Source: a virus. Taken from it: a stretch of 64,000 bases of DNA. The notes under the pieces are model-generated. The model saw only the letters and a list, made by a program, of their open reading frames with translations. It searched no databases and was not told where the DNA came from. The stretch is from the IMG/VR virus record IMGVR_UViG_3300042389_000724, positions 1-64,000 of that record, one strand, 5' to 3'. Both the position numbers and the translations under genes were made by a program. This document shows, in pieces, positions 22,112 to 29,018 of the stretch (position 1 is the first letter of the stretch; each line of letters opens with the position of its first letter).

Positions 22112-22408
22112 ATGAACTACGAGAACGCTGACGAGTTTGATCGCACCTTCAACGATATGCAGGAGTGGTTCCGTCCTGAAGAGGCGGATGATCAGATGGC
22201 ATTCATTGACTACGAGGGGAACGGCAAGTGGATTCTTGGAATCATGAATCCGCAGACCCGCACCGTGCTTGATGTGCTTGACGAGGATGAGTGCATACAT
22301 ACTCTTGCACGGAGAGCAGTGGACGCTTGGGGTGCAGACCCCACCGAACTGTGGCTCTCCCCGTGTGCAGCAATTCTCGCCCTGTTGGGCGTGGGCATGG
22401 AAGTGTAA
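22112..22408 (+). CDS. Hypothetical protein, 98 aa
   Basis: Acidic; contains FDRTFNDMQEWFRPEEADD and a Trp/Cys-containing C-terminal half. The start at 22112 has AAGGA seven bases upstream. No family recognised. The next gene starts 12 bases after the stop. Confidence 0.62.
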   Translation: MNYENADEFDRTFNDMQEWFRPEEADDQMAFIDYEGNGKWILGIMNPQTRTVLDVLDEDECIHTLARRAVDAWGADPTELWLSPCAAILALLGVGMEV

Positions 22409-22420
22409 AAGGAGTACAGT

Positions 22421-22678
22421 ATGGCAACCCCCAAGAAGACAACCACCATTTCACTGGACATGAGCATTGGCGACTCTGCATTCCTGAAGATTGCAAAGAT
22501 GGCTCATGCCAACAACATGACATTCAACGAGCAGATCAACAAGATCGTGCAGGACGCGGTGAACTCGCTTGATCGCCCTGCGGTCGCTGTCCCCGCAAGT
22601 CTCAACATTCGCAAGGCATCAGAGATTGAGCCTTACGAGCCAAAGCCTTTCGGGTTCGCAGCCAAGCCACAAGCATGA
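22421..22678 (+). CDS. Ribbon-helix-helix-like regulator, 85 aa
   Basis: The N-terminal 50 residues fit a ribbon-helix-helix fold: a beta strand (KKTTTISLDMS), then two helices with a T-x-N-E-Q turn (NNMTFNEQINKIVQ). Such Arc/MetJ-type proteins bind DNA as dimers and repress promoters. The C-terminal tail is Pro-rich. It may regulate the accessory promoters nearby, but no target is proven. GGAG lies upstream. Confidence 0.65.
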   Translation: MATPKKTTTISLDMSIGDSAFLKIAKMAHANNMTFNEQINKIVQDAVNSLDRPAVAVPASLNIRKASEIEPYEPKPFGFAAKPQA

Positions 22679-22724
22679 GGTGCAGCGTGTTGGATGAAGC
22701 GGTTCAGGCAGTAGGAGGTGTGCT

Positions 22725-22943
22725 ATGCGTGAACGGGAAGAGAGCGAACTTCAGACCCTTCGTGAACTGGCGAAAGCCTTTGATGACTTATGCGGCGACT
22801 TGCCAAAACTTGAGAAGTACCGCCGTGACGGGCGGGGTCGCATCGGATACACCCCTCACACCCTCGCTCTATTCCGCGCGGCTAAACGAACTCTGAACGA
22901 GTGGAAGCGTTTCTTAAAAAAGGAGAATGACAATGGGAATTGA
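22725..22943 (+). CDS. Hypothetical helical protein, 72 aa
   Basis: Charged and helical (EREESELQTLRELAKAFDDL), with no recognised domain. AGGAGG is placed seven bases before the ATG. The 3' end overlaps the next gene by 11 bases. Confidence 0.6.
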   Translation: MREREESELQTLRELAKAFDDLCGDLPKLEKYRRDGRGRIGYTPHTLALFRAAKRTLNEWKRFLKKENDNGN

Positions 22944-23067
22944 TGACGGATTTGGAAATTTGCTAGCGATTTTCATGGGCGGCGTGGTGATTGCACTGGC
23001 GTTCACGGCGGTGGATCGCCTGTTCAACATTTCTCAATGGAAGCCCAAGCCGCGCCGCAAGAAGTAA
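22933..23067 (+). CDS. Small membrane protein, 44 aa
   Basis: Begins MGIDDGFGNLLAIF with AAAAGGAG upstream. One transmembrane helix (about residues 8-28) and a basic end (KPKPRRKK): a single-pass protein with its C-terminus likely cytoplasmic. The topology could fit a holin-like or spanin-like role, but the length is short and no lysis partner is seen nearby. Confidence 0.6.
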   Translation: MGIDDGFGNLLAIFMGGVVIALAFTAVDRLFNISQWKPKPRRKK

Positions 23068-23090
23068 ATATTGCGCTAACGCGCTACTTC

Positions 23091-23129
23091 AAACTCCTGT
23101 AGAGACATAAATAGTCCTACGGGAGTTTT
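23091..23129 (+). terminator. Hairpin enclosing a late promoter
   Basis: Stem AAACTCC-T-GTAG / CTAC-G-GGAGTTT, then TTCTATTT. The 14-base loop contains CATAAATA. As RNA it could end upstream transcription; as DNA it carries the late promoter. Confidence 0.6.
23106..23113 (+). promoter_or_regulatory. T4-type late promoter box
   Basis: CATAAATA inside the loop of an inverted repeat, 53 bases before the PEP-CTERM gene at 23167. Confidence 0.7.
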
Positions 23130-23166
23130 CTATTTGTCCTGATCCCAACACAGGAGGTATGGACAG

Positions 23167-23943
23167 ATGACACACAAGCACAGCGCAGGATCGCCGTGTG
23201 AATGTGAAAAACTAAAGAATGCCGAGCGGGAAGAACTCCGCGAGGGTCTTAAGAAATGTGTTGAAGCCCGTGAAGCCGAACGGCGCGAGCGGGAAGCCGA
23301 AAACGCAAAGCGGGCAGACGAAGCCGAGGCTGAAGTCAAAAGCCTGAAGAAAAAACTTATTGCATTCCAACTGGCTACCGCTATTGGTGGTGCAGTGATC
23401 GGGCAGGAAATGGTGAACAAGATCACCGCGAAGATCGACTCTGCCAAAGCAATGCAGGAGAAAATCACGGGCGAGGCTGCACCATCGGATCAGTCTGCTG
23501 CTCCTGCTGGCAACACCACGAAGATTGGTTGGGGTGGCGGGTGGAAGCCGTACATTCCAAAGAACAAATTCATAACAAATCAAGATTCAGGCAGCAACGG
23601 AGACATCTCTGGTGTCTGGGCAGGCAGCAGAATTTCGGTGACAGGAGAGCAGCCCTCTCCCATTGTTGAAGACTGGAGTCCGTACACCACAGACACTAAC
23701 ATCAGCAAGCCAGGCTTGCAGCAGATCACCTCTGCCGAAGTACAAGAAGTTTCCAAAAATCTCATTGCGGCGTTGAGCGAACCTCTTCCGCCGCTGTACA
23801 CGATTTCGTTTGGTGCGCCTCTGCTTCCGTTTGATGACAGCAGCGGGTTTGCGTACTCATATGCAGGAGCGGTTGTTCCCTCTCCTGCTCCCATCACTCT
23901 TTTTGCCATGAGCGGACTCATTCACAATCGCAGACGGGCATAA
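23167..23943 (+). CDS. PEP-CTERM-like protein with N-terminal coiled coil, 258 aa
   Basis: Residues 15-65 form a charged coiled coil (EREELREGLKKCVEAREAER); residues about 68-82 are hydrophobic (FQLATAIGGAVIGQE). The central part is Ser/Gly/Thr/Pro-rich. The C-terminus VPSPAPITLFAMSGLIHNRR is a PEP-CTERM-like tail: V-P-x-P, hydrophobic helix, basic end. No N-terminal signal peptide is evident, unlike the next gene. A late promoter precedes it, so it may be made with virion proteins. It might bring phage products to the host envelope, but this is inference. Confidence 0.75.
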   Translation: MTHKHSAGSPCECEKLKNAEREELREGLKKCVEAREAERREREAENAKRADEAEAEVKSLKKKLIAFQLATAIGGAVIGQEMVNKITAKIDSAKAMQEKITGEAAPSDQSAAPAGNTTKIGWGGGWKPYIPKNKFITNQDSGSNGDISGVWAGSRISVTGEQPSPIVEDWSPYTTDTNISKPGLQQITSAEVQEVSKNLIAALSEPLPPLYTISFGAPLLPFDDSSGFAYSYAGAVVPSPAPITLFAMSGLIHNRRRA

Positions 23944-23952
23944 GGAGATTAG

Positions 23953-24585
23953 ATGCAAAAGCAAATACTTTCGGCTATCGGTGCAGCAACTGTCAGCACA
24001 TCCGCTATGGGCGGATTGGTTGATGGAAGTTTTGAGAACAACGATGTGTATTACGGATACGGATTTGTACAGGGTGGAATCGACACTTCATGGCTCACTA
24101 CTGCTCCCGACAATCTCATTGAGATTTGGGGGCAATACATGGAGATCAGCGCATATAGTGGAACTCGTTGCGCGGAACTGAATGCAAACTACGCTTCCAC
24201 TCTGTATCAGACGGTGGCTCCCATCAGTGCTGGTTCTTCAGTGAACTGGCACTTTGCCCACCACGGACGGTACGGCACAGACACAATGCGTCTGACCATT
24301 ACTGATCTTGGTGCGGATCAGGATTGGGGCGGTGGGGATGACACCACCGTGTACACTAGTGAATTTTCCGCAGACAATACTGCATGGGTATTGAACTACG
24401 GTAGCGTCACATCTTTGGGAAATTCCATGCGATTTGCGTTTGAGGCTGTGAGCGCAGTGGGTGGCAACACGCAGGGCAATCTGATTGACTGGTGCGATTT
24501 CGGCGTGGGTGTTGTGCCAGCACCTGGCGCAATTTCTATTTTGATGTTTGCTGGTATTTTGGGTTGCATTAGACGCAGAGGGTGA
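23953..24585 (+). CDS. Secreted PEP-CTERM protein, DUF642-like
   Basis: 210 aa. Residues 1-20 look like a signal peptide (QKQILSAIGAATVSTSAMG). The body (LVDGSFENN, then LIEIWGQYMEISAYSGTRCA and ELNANYASTLYQTV) has the pattern of DUF642/carbohydrate-binding-like beta-sandwich proteins of bacterial surfaces. The end, VPAPGAISILMFAGILGCIR plus Arg/Gly, is a clear PEP-CTERM tail of the VPAPGA type. All parts needed for export and exosortase processing are present. It follows the other PEP-CTERM gene after nine bases. Such a protein from a phage could alter the cell surface or matrix of the host during infection. Confidence 0.82.
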   Translation: MQKQILSAIGAATVSTSAMGGLVDGSFENNDVYYGYGFVQGGIDTSWLTTAPDNLIEIWGQYMEISAYSGTRCAELNANYASTLYQTVAPISAGSSVNWHFAHHGRYGTDTMRLTITDLGADQDWGGGDDTTVYTSEFSADNTAWVLNYGSVTSLGNSMRFAFEAVSAVGGNTQGNLIDWCDFGVGVVPAPGAISILMFAGILGCIRRRG

Positions 24586-24652
24586 TTAGACTCTGTGAAG
24601 ATACATAACTGTAGGCGACTACCGCCTGTGAATATGTGAAAGGAATACAGAA

Positions 24653-24817
24653 ATGGAAGGTAAGCATGGCGCAGGAAAAGGTGACACTTATCGCAAGGTT
24701 GATCAGGTGGCTTGGGAACGCAATTGGAACGCTATTTTCGGGAAAGCCGAAACTGAACGAAAAGCCACCAAGCGGAAACCGCGCACTCGGACGGTTAAGC
24801 GACCGCGAAATCCATAA
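24653..24817 (+). CDS. Small conserved phage protein, 54 aa
   Basis: Begins MEGKHGAGKGDTYRKVDQVA. The G-K-G-D-x-x-R-x-V-D pattern followed by W and IFGK is one I recognise in many phage small proteins of unknown function. AAAGGA lies eight bases upstream. The end is highly basic. A longer overlapping frame from 24636 is rejected in its first part because this one matches a known pattern. Confidence 0.75.
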   Translation: MEGKHGAGKGDTYRKVDQVAWERNWNAIFGKAETERKATKRKPRTRTVKRPRNP

Positions 24818-24821
24818 GCAG

Positions 24822-25070
24822 ATGCTCCTACGCATCATGCGCGATCTGAGCGAGGAGTACTACGCTTCAGGATGGATGCAGGGTCTTGAGCATTACCTGT
24901 GGAATCTGGCTCTCCGTCAGAACACCATTGAAGGACAGATGCTCCTGCGGTGCGCGGAGATCAGCGGCGGGTGGTGGATCTGGGACGACAAGGCAGGTGG
25001 TCATGTTTTCGTTCCGCTTGCAGCATGGCAGAGTGCGTATCGTGAAGATGAAATGCTTGAGCCAGCATAA
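24822..25070 (+). CDS. Small conserved phage protein, 82 aa
   Basis: Contains IMRDLSEEYYASGWMQGLEH, a pattern typical of a widespread phage family of unknown role, then LWNLALRQNT and a Trp-rich segment (GGWWIWDD). I start it at 24822, just after the 54-aa gene; 24837 is a shorter option. No clear ribosome site, so it may be coupled to the gene before it. The stop codon is part of a late-type box leading into the tmRNA gene. Confidence 0.7.
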   Translation: MLLRIMRDLSEEYYASGWMQGLEHYLWNLALRQNTIEGQMLLRCAEISGGWWIWDDKAGGHVFVPLAAWQSAYREDEMLEPA

Positions 25071-25073
25071 ATA
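25066..25073 (+). promoter_or_regulatory. T4-type late promoter box before tmRNA
   Basis: CATAAATA overlapping the preceding stop codon, about seven bases before the first structured part of the tmRNA gene. It may drive tmRNA late in infection. Confidence 0.5.
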
Positions 25074-25079
25074 CAAACG

Positions 25080-25389
25080 GTATTGTTGATAGCGGATCGA
25101 CACACATTCAGCACGGGGGTTCGAATCCCCCCGACTCCATTCAAAGATGCGCGAACGCGAAGTGACTGCATCACTCGCCTCTTCCCGCAGTCAAGTCCTC
25201 CAGTTGCAGTGGGGGCAAATATACGGGGTCGATACGGAATCGACTGGTGTGCAGTAGAGAAGCAGGAGATACCCGAGGGGTGCATCAGACCCTCGTTAAA
25301 AACACTGGCGCAACTACAAACGCCAACAGAATGGCGATGGCGGCTTGAAGCCGTGGGGACTGATCCTCCCGCATCTGAACGGATCAAGG
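25080..25389 (+). ncRNA. ssrA: Circularly permuted (two-piece) tmRNA
   Basis: The 3' part of a normal tmRNA comes first: T arm GGGGG-TTCGAAT-CCCCC (25115-25131), acceptor CGACTCC and A discriminator (25132-25139). After a spacer of about 85 bases comes the normal 5' part: acceptor GGGGTCG (25225-25231), which pairs fully with CGACTCC and forms the G3-U70 wobble that marks alanine tRNAs, then the D-loop-like ATACGGAATCGACT. A pseudoknot stem follows (CGAGGG/CCCTCG, 25274-25295), then a tag frame ending at TGA 25346-25348 and reading ATTNANRMAMAA. GTGTG/CACAC pairing joins the two pieces. The boundaries are approximate. It would rescue stalled ribosomes and tag products for proteolysis. Confidence 0.88.
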
Positions 25390-25415
25390 GGAGCCGCAAG
25401 GCTCCCTTTTCTTTT
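25388..25415 (+). terminator. Rho-independent terminator of tmRNA
   Basis: GGGAGCC-GCAA-GGCTCCC then TTTTCTTTT. A late promoter follows three bases later. Confidence 0.9.
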
Positions 25416-25417
25416 GG

Positions 25418-25425
25418 TCTAAATA
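25418..25425 (+). promoter_or_regulatory. T4-type late promoter box
   Basis: TCTAAATA directly after the tmRNA terminator, 20 bases before the 337-aa virion-like gene. Confidence 0.65.
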
Positions 25426-25444
25426 GGGTACTGGAGGAAAAGGT

Positions 25445-26458
25445 ATGTCTGATGGATACGATGTATATTCAAAGGTAGCGCGGATGGGTTTTACGGGAGT
25501 GAACACCCCCTATAATCTATTGGATAGCGGAAATAGTCCAATTGCAAACAAATATTGGTATCATCCCGACACCATCCGATCCAAAAGCAACACAAAAGGA
25601 CTACTCGCTGTAAACACATCAGCAAATGGAATATCATTCAATGCTCACTGTTACGGTGAAGTCATGGCAGGTGTTACGAATTATTTCATGTTGAGTGAAA
25701 ACATTCAGAGTGGTCTAACATCAGACACAGCAGGATCTTCTGGTTCTCAGCCGTGGATTCTCTTTTCTTCAAATTCTGGTGGCGCAGGCTTCGCTCCTTC
25801 TGGCTCGGCGCGATGGTCGCCAATCAGAATGCCTGATGGCAGCACCAACGGAGTTCGTATGTGGGGTGTGTCTGGTGCAACAAATTCTGGAATTTTTCAA
25901 CCGATTCGTCAGCAAAACATTTTCCCGAAAGGCAAGGTGTACACCGCGTCTGTGTGGGCGTGTGGTGATTCTGGAGGCGGTGTATACACATCCACTCCCA
26001 AGTTTAGGTTTTCCTACTTTACCGATCCCCCGAACAGTGTGAGTGTATTTTCAGAAGAATTCACTCTATCGGAAACACCTACTAGGTACTCGTACACTTT
26101 CGTTTCCAATACTAATCCTGGAGTATCATATGATAATATTGCTCTATGTGCTTCGTATAATGTGGGAGGAGCAACCACACAATTGGTATTTTGGGGAGCG
26201 CAATTGTGCGATGGGAACACGGAGAACAATTACATTCCAACCAATACTGAATGGAACGGCAGACTGACTTCTATTGGAGTTGCAACGGCTGGAATCGCTG
26301 GACAAGCAGCGGCAGGAAGTCGCTATATTGAATCGTTCCCAGTGGTTGTTGGTGGAAGCAGCAGTGTTCTGCTGAACAGTGATATTATTACTGTCTCTGC
26401 AAATACTAGTGCGTCCTATACGACTCCTACAACCCTTTCAATCTACGGACTTTACTAA
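25445..26458 (+). CDS. Putative virion or fibre protein, 337 aa
   Basis: Ser/Thr/Gly/Asn-rich, beta-rich. The central part (KVYTASVWACGDSGGGVYTS and LVFWGAQLCDG) has the pattern of carbohydrate-binding-like sandwich domains often fused to phage tail proteins. It ends SIYGLY, echoed by SVYGLF at the end of the next gene, suggesting a shared C-terminal unit. GGAGG lies upstream, and a late promoter precedes it. Location on the virion is inference from promoter and composition. Confidence 0.68.
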   Translation: MSDGYDVYSKVARMGFTGVNTPYNLLDSGNSPIANKYWYHPDTIRSKSNTKGLLAVNTSANGISFNAHCYGEVMAGVTNYFMLSENIQSGLTSDTAGSSGSQPWILFSSNSGGAGFAPSGSARWSPIRMPDGSTNGVRMWGVSGATNSGIFQPIRQQNIFPKGKVYTASVWACGDSGGGVYTSTPKFRFSYFTDPPNSVSVFSEEFTLSETPTRYSYTFVSNTNPGVSYDNIALCASYNVGGATTQLVFWGAQLCDGNTENNYIPTNTEWNGRLTSIGVATAGIAGQAAAGSRYIESFPVVVGGSSSVLLNSDIITVSANTSASYTTPTTLSIYGLY

Positions 26459-26461
26459 ATA
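26454..26461 (+). promoter_or_regulatory. T4-type late promoter box
   Basis: ACTAAATA, overlapping the stop of the 337-aa gene, in the palindrome ACT-AAAT-AGT; 18 bases before the 83-aa gene. Confidence 0.62.
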
Positions 26462-26479
26462 GTCTAGGAGAACTCAAAA

Positions 26480-26731
26480 ATGGATATCTACCACAAGACT
26501 TCACTTATTACTTCTGGAGCATATGCTGCAACCGTTACCACACAGGTAAAGGGTGTGTTGTTTGTCAACACCAACGGTTCTCCCTCAAATGTTGACCTGT
26601 TTCCGTGGGGAGCCACTGGCGCGACTTTTTCAATGCGGATGGTTGCTGGCGCGAGTTCTTCAACCATTTTCCCAATTAAAACAAGTGGTGCGTCCTGCGC
26701 CACAGGCGTTTCAGTCTACGGACTATTTTAA
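26480..26731 (+). CDS. Small virion-like protein, 83 aa
   Basis: Beta-rich and hydrophobic (TTQVKGVLFVNTNGSPSNVD), ending GVSVYGLF like its neighbour. It matches the short repeat-like C-terminal unit seen in phage decoration or fibre proteins. The promoter and ribosome site (AGGAG) are its own. Role unknown. Confidence 0.65.
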   Translation: MDIYHKTSLITSGAYAATVTTQVKGVLFVNTNGSPSNVDLFPWGATGATFSMRMVAGASSSTIFPIKTSGASCATGVSVYGLF

Positions 26732-26744
26732 TCTCATCTACCTG

Positions 26745-26772
26745 TTGACACGCCGCACGGAGCCGCTATACT
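26745..26772 (+). promoter_or_regulatory. Sigma70-like promoter, leaderless type
   Basis: TTGACA, 16 bases, TATACT, then CTGTGC and the ATG at 26779. Best match to consensus of the leaderless group. Confidence 0.75.
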
Positions 26773-26778
26773 CTGTGC

Positions 26779-26979
26779 ATGGCAAAGCGAGTCCTAGACC
26801 CAATTGACCTTGAAGCAGAACGGCAGGGTGCAGCCCTGCGGCGCGGACGGCAGCAGCAGTGCAAGCCGTTTGGTTTCAACAAGCGCACCCACAAGGAGCG
26901 CAAGGCGCGGCTTGACGGCGAGTTCCGTCAGCAGTGCCGCATCATCCGTGGAATCCGTATCATGTTGGAGCAGCAGTAA
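26779..26979 (+). CDS. Small basic protein, 66 aa
   Basis: Very Arg/Gln/Lys-rich (GAALRRGRQQQCKPFGFNKR). The mRNA should start at the ATG. It could bind RNA or DNA; no family recognised. The stop overlaps the next start (TAATG). Confidence 0.62.
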   Translation: MAKRVLDPIDLEAERQGAALRRGRQQQCKPFGFNKRTHKERKARLDGEFRQQCRIIRGIRIMLEQQ

Positions 26980-27194
26980 TGCCCCGTACTTGTGACACCT
27001 GTAACTGCGTAATTCCCCCTGCGCGTCTTGAGGCTCTGCCCAACACCACCACTTGCGTGGGGTGTTCGCGGGTCACCACATTCGTGGGCTTCATGGATTG
27101 GTCGCACAAGACCGCTCCTGAACTCGTTGTCGTGAACAGTGCAGACAGTGAGAACTTGCGCCGCGCAAAACGGATCAACGCCCGAGCGCGTTGA
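26979..27194 (+). CDS. DksA/TraR-like zinc-finger protein, 71 aa
   Basis: Cys 5, 8, 26 and 29 in CDTCNCVIPPARLEALPNTT, then CVGC, match the C4 zinc finger of DksA/TraR proteins (C-x2-C, I-x3-RL-x-A-x-P, C-x2-C). DksA and TraR bind the secondary channel of RNA polymerase and tune initiation; here the N-terminal coiled-coil tip is absent, so it may be only a zinc-finger remnant or adaptor. It is coupled to the basic 66-aa gene (TAATG). tRNA-Gly follows. Confidence 0.72.
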   Translation: MPRTCDTCNCVIPPARLEALPNTTTCVGCSRVTTFVGFMDWSHKTAPELVVVNSADSENLRRAKRINARAR

Positions 27195-27199
27195 AAAAA

Positions 27200-27271
27200 G
27201 CGGGTTTCGTATAGAGGCTATTACGCGGGTTTTCCAAACCCGTCACGGGAGTTCGATTCTCCCAACCCGCA
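27200..27271 (+). tRNA. tRNA-Gly (TCC)
   Basis: Acceptor GCGGGTT/AACCCGC, anticodon stem CGGGT/ACCCG with loop TTTCCAA (TCC, codon GGA), T arm GGGAG/CTCCC. Confidence 0.93.
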
Positions 27272-27287
27272 TTCAAAGGAGACACCC

Positions 27288-27530
27288 ATGACCAATGTTG
27301 ACCATCTAGACAATATCATTATGCAGATCACCACCAACCCGCACATTGAAGGAGAACCTACTCTGTGCATTCGCGGCTTGGACACGCCCGAGCAGGTGGA
27401 TACATACTGTATTGACGAGGTTGAGGAAATCATCAACCGCCTTTCGCTCTTGCTTTCCGAAATGGAAAACAAGCGCAGAATGATTGAGTTGTCCAAGTCA
27501 CCCACTCTGTGGGATGCAGCACGGGATTGA
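27288..27530 (+). CDS. Hypothetical protein, 80 aa
   Basis: Acidic, helical in its second half (EVEEIINRLSLLLSEMENKR). AAAGGAG lies upstream of the ATG. It is sandwiched between tRNA-Gly and tRNA-Lys and is probably expressed from the same transcript. Not recognised. Confidence 0.6.
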   Translation: MTNVDHLDNIIMQITTNPHIEGEPTLCIRGLDTPEQVDTYCIDEVEEIINRLSLLLSEMENKRRMIELSKSPTLWDAARD

Positions 27531-27537
27531 ACTATTC

Positions 27538-27610
27538 GCCTTGGTAACTCAGTTGGTAGAGTAGCGGACTTTTAATCCGCAAGTCGCGGGTTCGAACCCC
27601 GCCCAAGGCA
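27538..27610 (+). tRNA. tRNA-Lys (TTT)
   Basis: Acceptor GCCTTGG/CCAAGGC, anticodon stem GCGGA/TCCGC with loop CTTTTAA (TTT, codon AAA), T arm GCGGG/CCCGC. Confidence 0.95.
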
Positions 27611-27631
27611 TCTGCCTAAAGGAGACACGAA

Positions 27632-28111
27632 ATGGCAAAGAAGAAGATTACAAAGCCCGTCAGCAAACGAGTCAAAAAGACTGATTCCCCAAAATCCCGT
27701 AAGCCTCGCGCCAAGAAGCCGAAGAGCGTGGTCACCACTGAACCCGCGATCAAGACGGTTTGGAGCGAAGGCTCTGTGAACGACTTTCTTGCGGATGTTG
27801 GTGCGGTTCCCACTCCCGCTCCAGTTCATGCGGACACTCCACTAGTTCCGCCCGTGGAGTACACAAAGATCAGCGTTCCTAGCCGTCTGGACTATCTGGA
27901 CGATTCGGAAAAGCCTAATAGTTGGACTTCAGCAATTAAAGAATTGGCTGAAGACTCATCGGCTTGGCTTGACAATTTTACAGATGGTCAGTTTGAGAAA
28001 TTGAAGAATTTCGCATTCAACCATCCTCTTCTTTTTGCAATTGCTTTCTGCACTGCTCTCACGGGTGTTGCCATCGGCGTGGCTGCTGCCATGCGATATT
28101 TTAGATGGTGA
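27632..28111 (+). CDS. Tail-anchored membrane protein, 159 aa
   Basis: Residues 1-35 are Lys/Arg/Ser/Pro-rich like a histone tail (KKKITKPVSKRVKK). The middle is acidic. The last 30 residues hold one transmembrane helix (LFAIAFCTALTGVAIGVAAA), followed by a short basic end. It thus has a cytoplasmic, possibly nucleic-acid-binding part and a membrane anchor. It could tether DNA or a complex to the host membrane; that is inference. GGAG is present before the ATG, 22 bases after tRNA-Lys. Confidence 0.66.
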   Translation: MAKKKITKPVSKRVKKTDSPKSRKPRAKKPKSVVTTEPAIKTVWSEGSVNDFLADVGAVPTPAPVHADTPLVPPVEYTKISVPSRLDYLDDSEKPNSWTSAIKELAEDSSAWLDNFTDGQFEKLKNFAFNHPLLFAIAFCTALTGVAIGVAAAMRYFRW

Positions 28112-28144
28112 CCAATTGAAATACAGGAAAGTGGTGTCCACCTA

Positions 28145-28172
28145 TTGACACCCACCACAGACCTGCTACAAT
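28145..28172 (+). promoter_or_regulatory. Sigma70-like promoter
   Basis: TTGACA, 16 bases, TACAAT; about 80 bases before the helix-turn-helix gene at 28253. Confidence 0.75.
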
Positions 28173-28252
28173 CTACTCAACGAAACGCGGAACGATGTGT
28201 GAGCCGACATCCGAAGCGTAAACTTTCAGAGGCTCAATTTGGAGATTTCGTT

Positions 28253-28528
28253 ATGAAGACTGCTAAGATTTCGAACCGTCGTCGCGTCCTGAACTTCCTC
28301 GCTTCTGGCAAGACCCTCACGGCTAGCCAGGCTGCCAGCAAGTTCGGCGTGAAGAACTTCCGCGCCATGATCAGCGACATCCGTTCGCAGGTTGAGGCGT
28401 TCGGCAACTGGGAGGTCACGCAGACCGTTCGCAACGGCGAGACTGCCTATGGCATGATCGACACCCATGACGGTGACCGCACCTACGGTTTCCGCCAGGA
28501 CGGTTCGCGCTACCTGATCAACGCCTAA
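28253..28528 (+). CDS. Helix-turn-helix DNA-binding protein, 91 aa
   Basis: The start at 28253 (MKTAKISNRRRVLNFL) has GGAG eight bases upstream. Residues 8-50 fit a winged-helix domain with the turn TLTASQAASKFGVKNFRAMI; the C-terminal 35 residues (WEVTQTVRNGETAYGMI) would form the wing and strands. Probable transcription regulator of phage genes; target unknown. It has a strong promoter and a 110-base leader. Confidence 0.75.
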   Translation: MKTAKISNRRRVLNFLASGKTLTASQAASKFGVKNFRAMISDIRSQVEAFGNWEVTQTVRNGETAYGMIDTHDGDRTYGFRQDGSRYLINA

Positions 28529-28552
28529 TTCGTTGATCTGACTCATGCCCTT

Positions 28553-28585
28553 GGGGTGGTTGCGACCGATTGGCGCAGCCACCCC
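28553..28585 (+). terminator. Hairpin, possible terminator
   Basis: GGGGTGG-TTGCG / CGCA-GCCACCCC stem followed by TTTGGGTTT; the T run is broken, so termination may be partial. Confidence 0.5.
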
Positions 28586-28618
28586 TTTGGGTTTACGCAT
28601 CAAACAAAAGGAAAAATG

Positions 28619-29005
28619 ATGAACAACAAGACTTCTATTTTCGTTTCGTATGCCCTGCTCGTTCTCGTTGGCTTTGGTGGCACGGCTCTGCTTGGTTTCA
28701 CTGGCAAGAACGGCGACACCAACGCTGTCGTGGCGTTCCTTGGCTTCTACGGCTTCCTCTGCACCACTGGCGCGTTCTATGTGCTTGGCAAGCAGAAGGC
28801 GGCTTTGGACTCTCTTGTGGAACACATCAACGAGGTGAATGATTCTCATTACAAGAATTCGGAGAGCATTCATCGCCGTCTTGATGATGGACTCGCTTCG
28901 CTTGAACGCGACACGCAGAAGCAGATGGATTCGGTGTGGCTGAACATTGACCGTCTTGAGACGGAGTTTGAAACCAGCCGCGCTTGCACTCCCTGCAAGA
29001 AGTGA
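28619..29005 (+). CDS. Two-helix membrane protein with coiled coil, 128 aa
   Basis: Two transmembrane helices (about residues 7-27 and 37-60, VSYALLVLVGFGGTALLGF and VVAFLGFYGFLCTTGAF) are followed by a cytoplasmic coiled coil (about 65-120) and a Cys-containing end. ATG 28619 is seven bases after AAGG; 28616 is also possible. Hairpin helices plus a charged tail are seen in class II holins, but the long coiled coil is atypical. Function unknown. A terminator follows. Confidence 0.65.
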   Translation: MNNKTSIFVSYALLVLVGFGGTALLGFTGKNGDTNAVVAFLGFYGFLCTTGAFYVLGKQKAALDSLVEHINEVNDSHYKNSESIHRRLDDGLASLERDTQKQMDSVWLNIDRLETEFETSRACTPCKK

Positions 29006-29018
29006 GCAACCCCCTTTG

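Noticed and set aside
24636-24821. First part of a longer frame reading into the 82-aa gene
   Set aside because: A different frame at 24653 matches a known small phage protein; the two cannot both be real.
25445-26731. Diversity-generating retroelement template/variable pair (shared SxYGL ends)
   Set aside because: No reverse transcriptase in the window, and the shared part is only a few residues.
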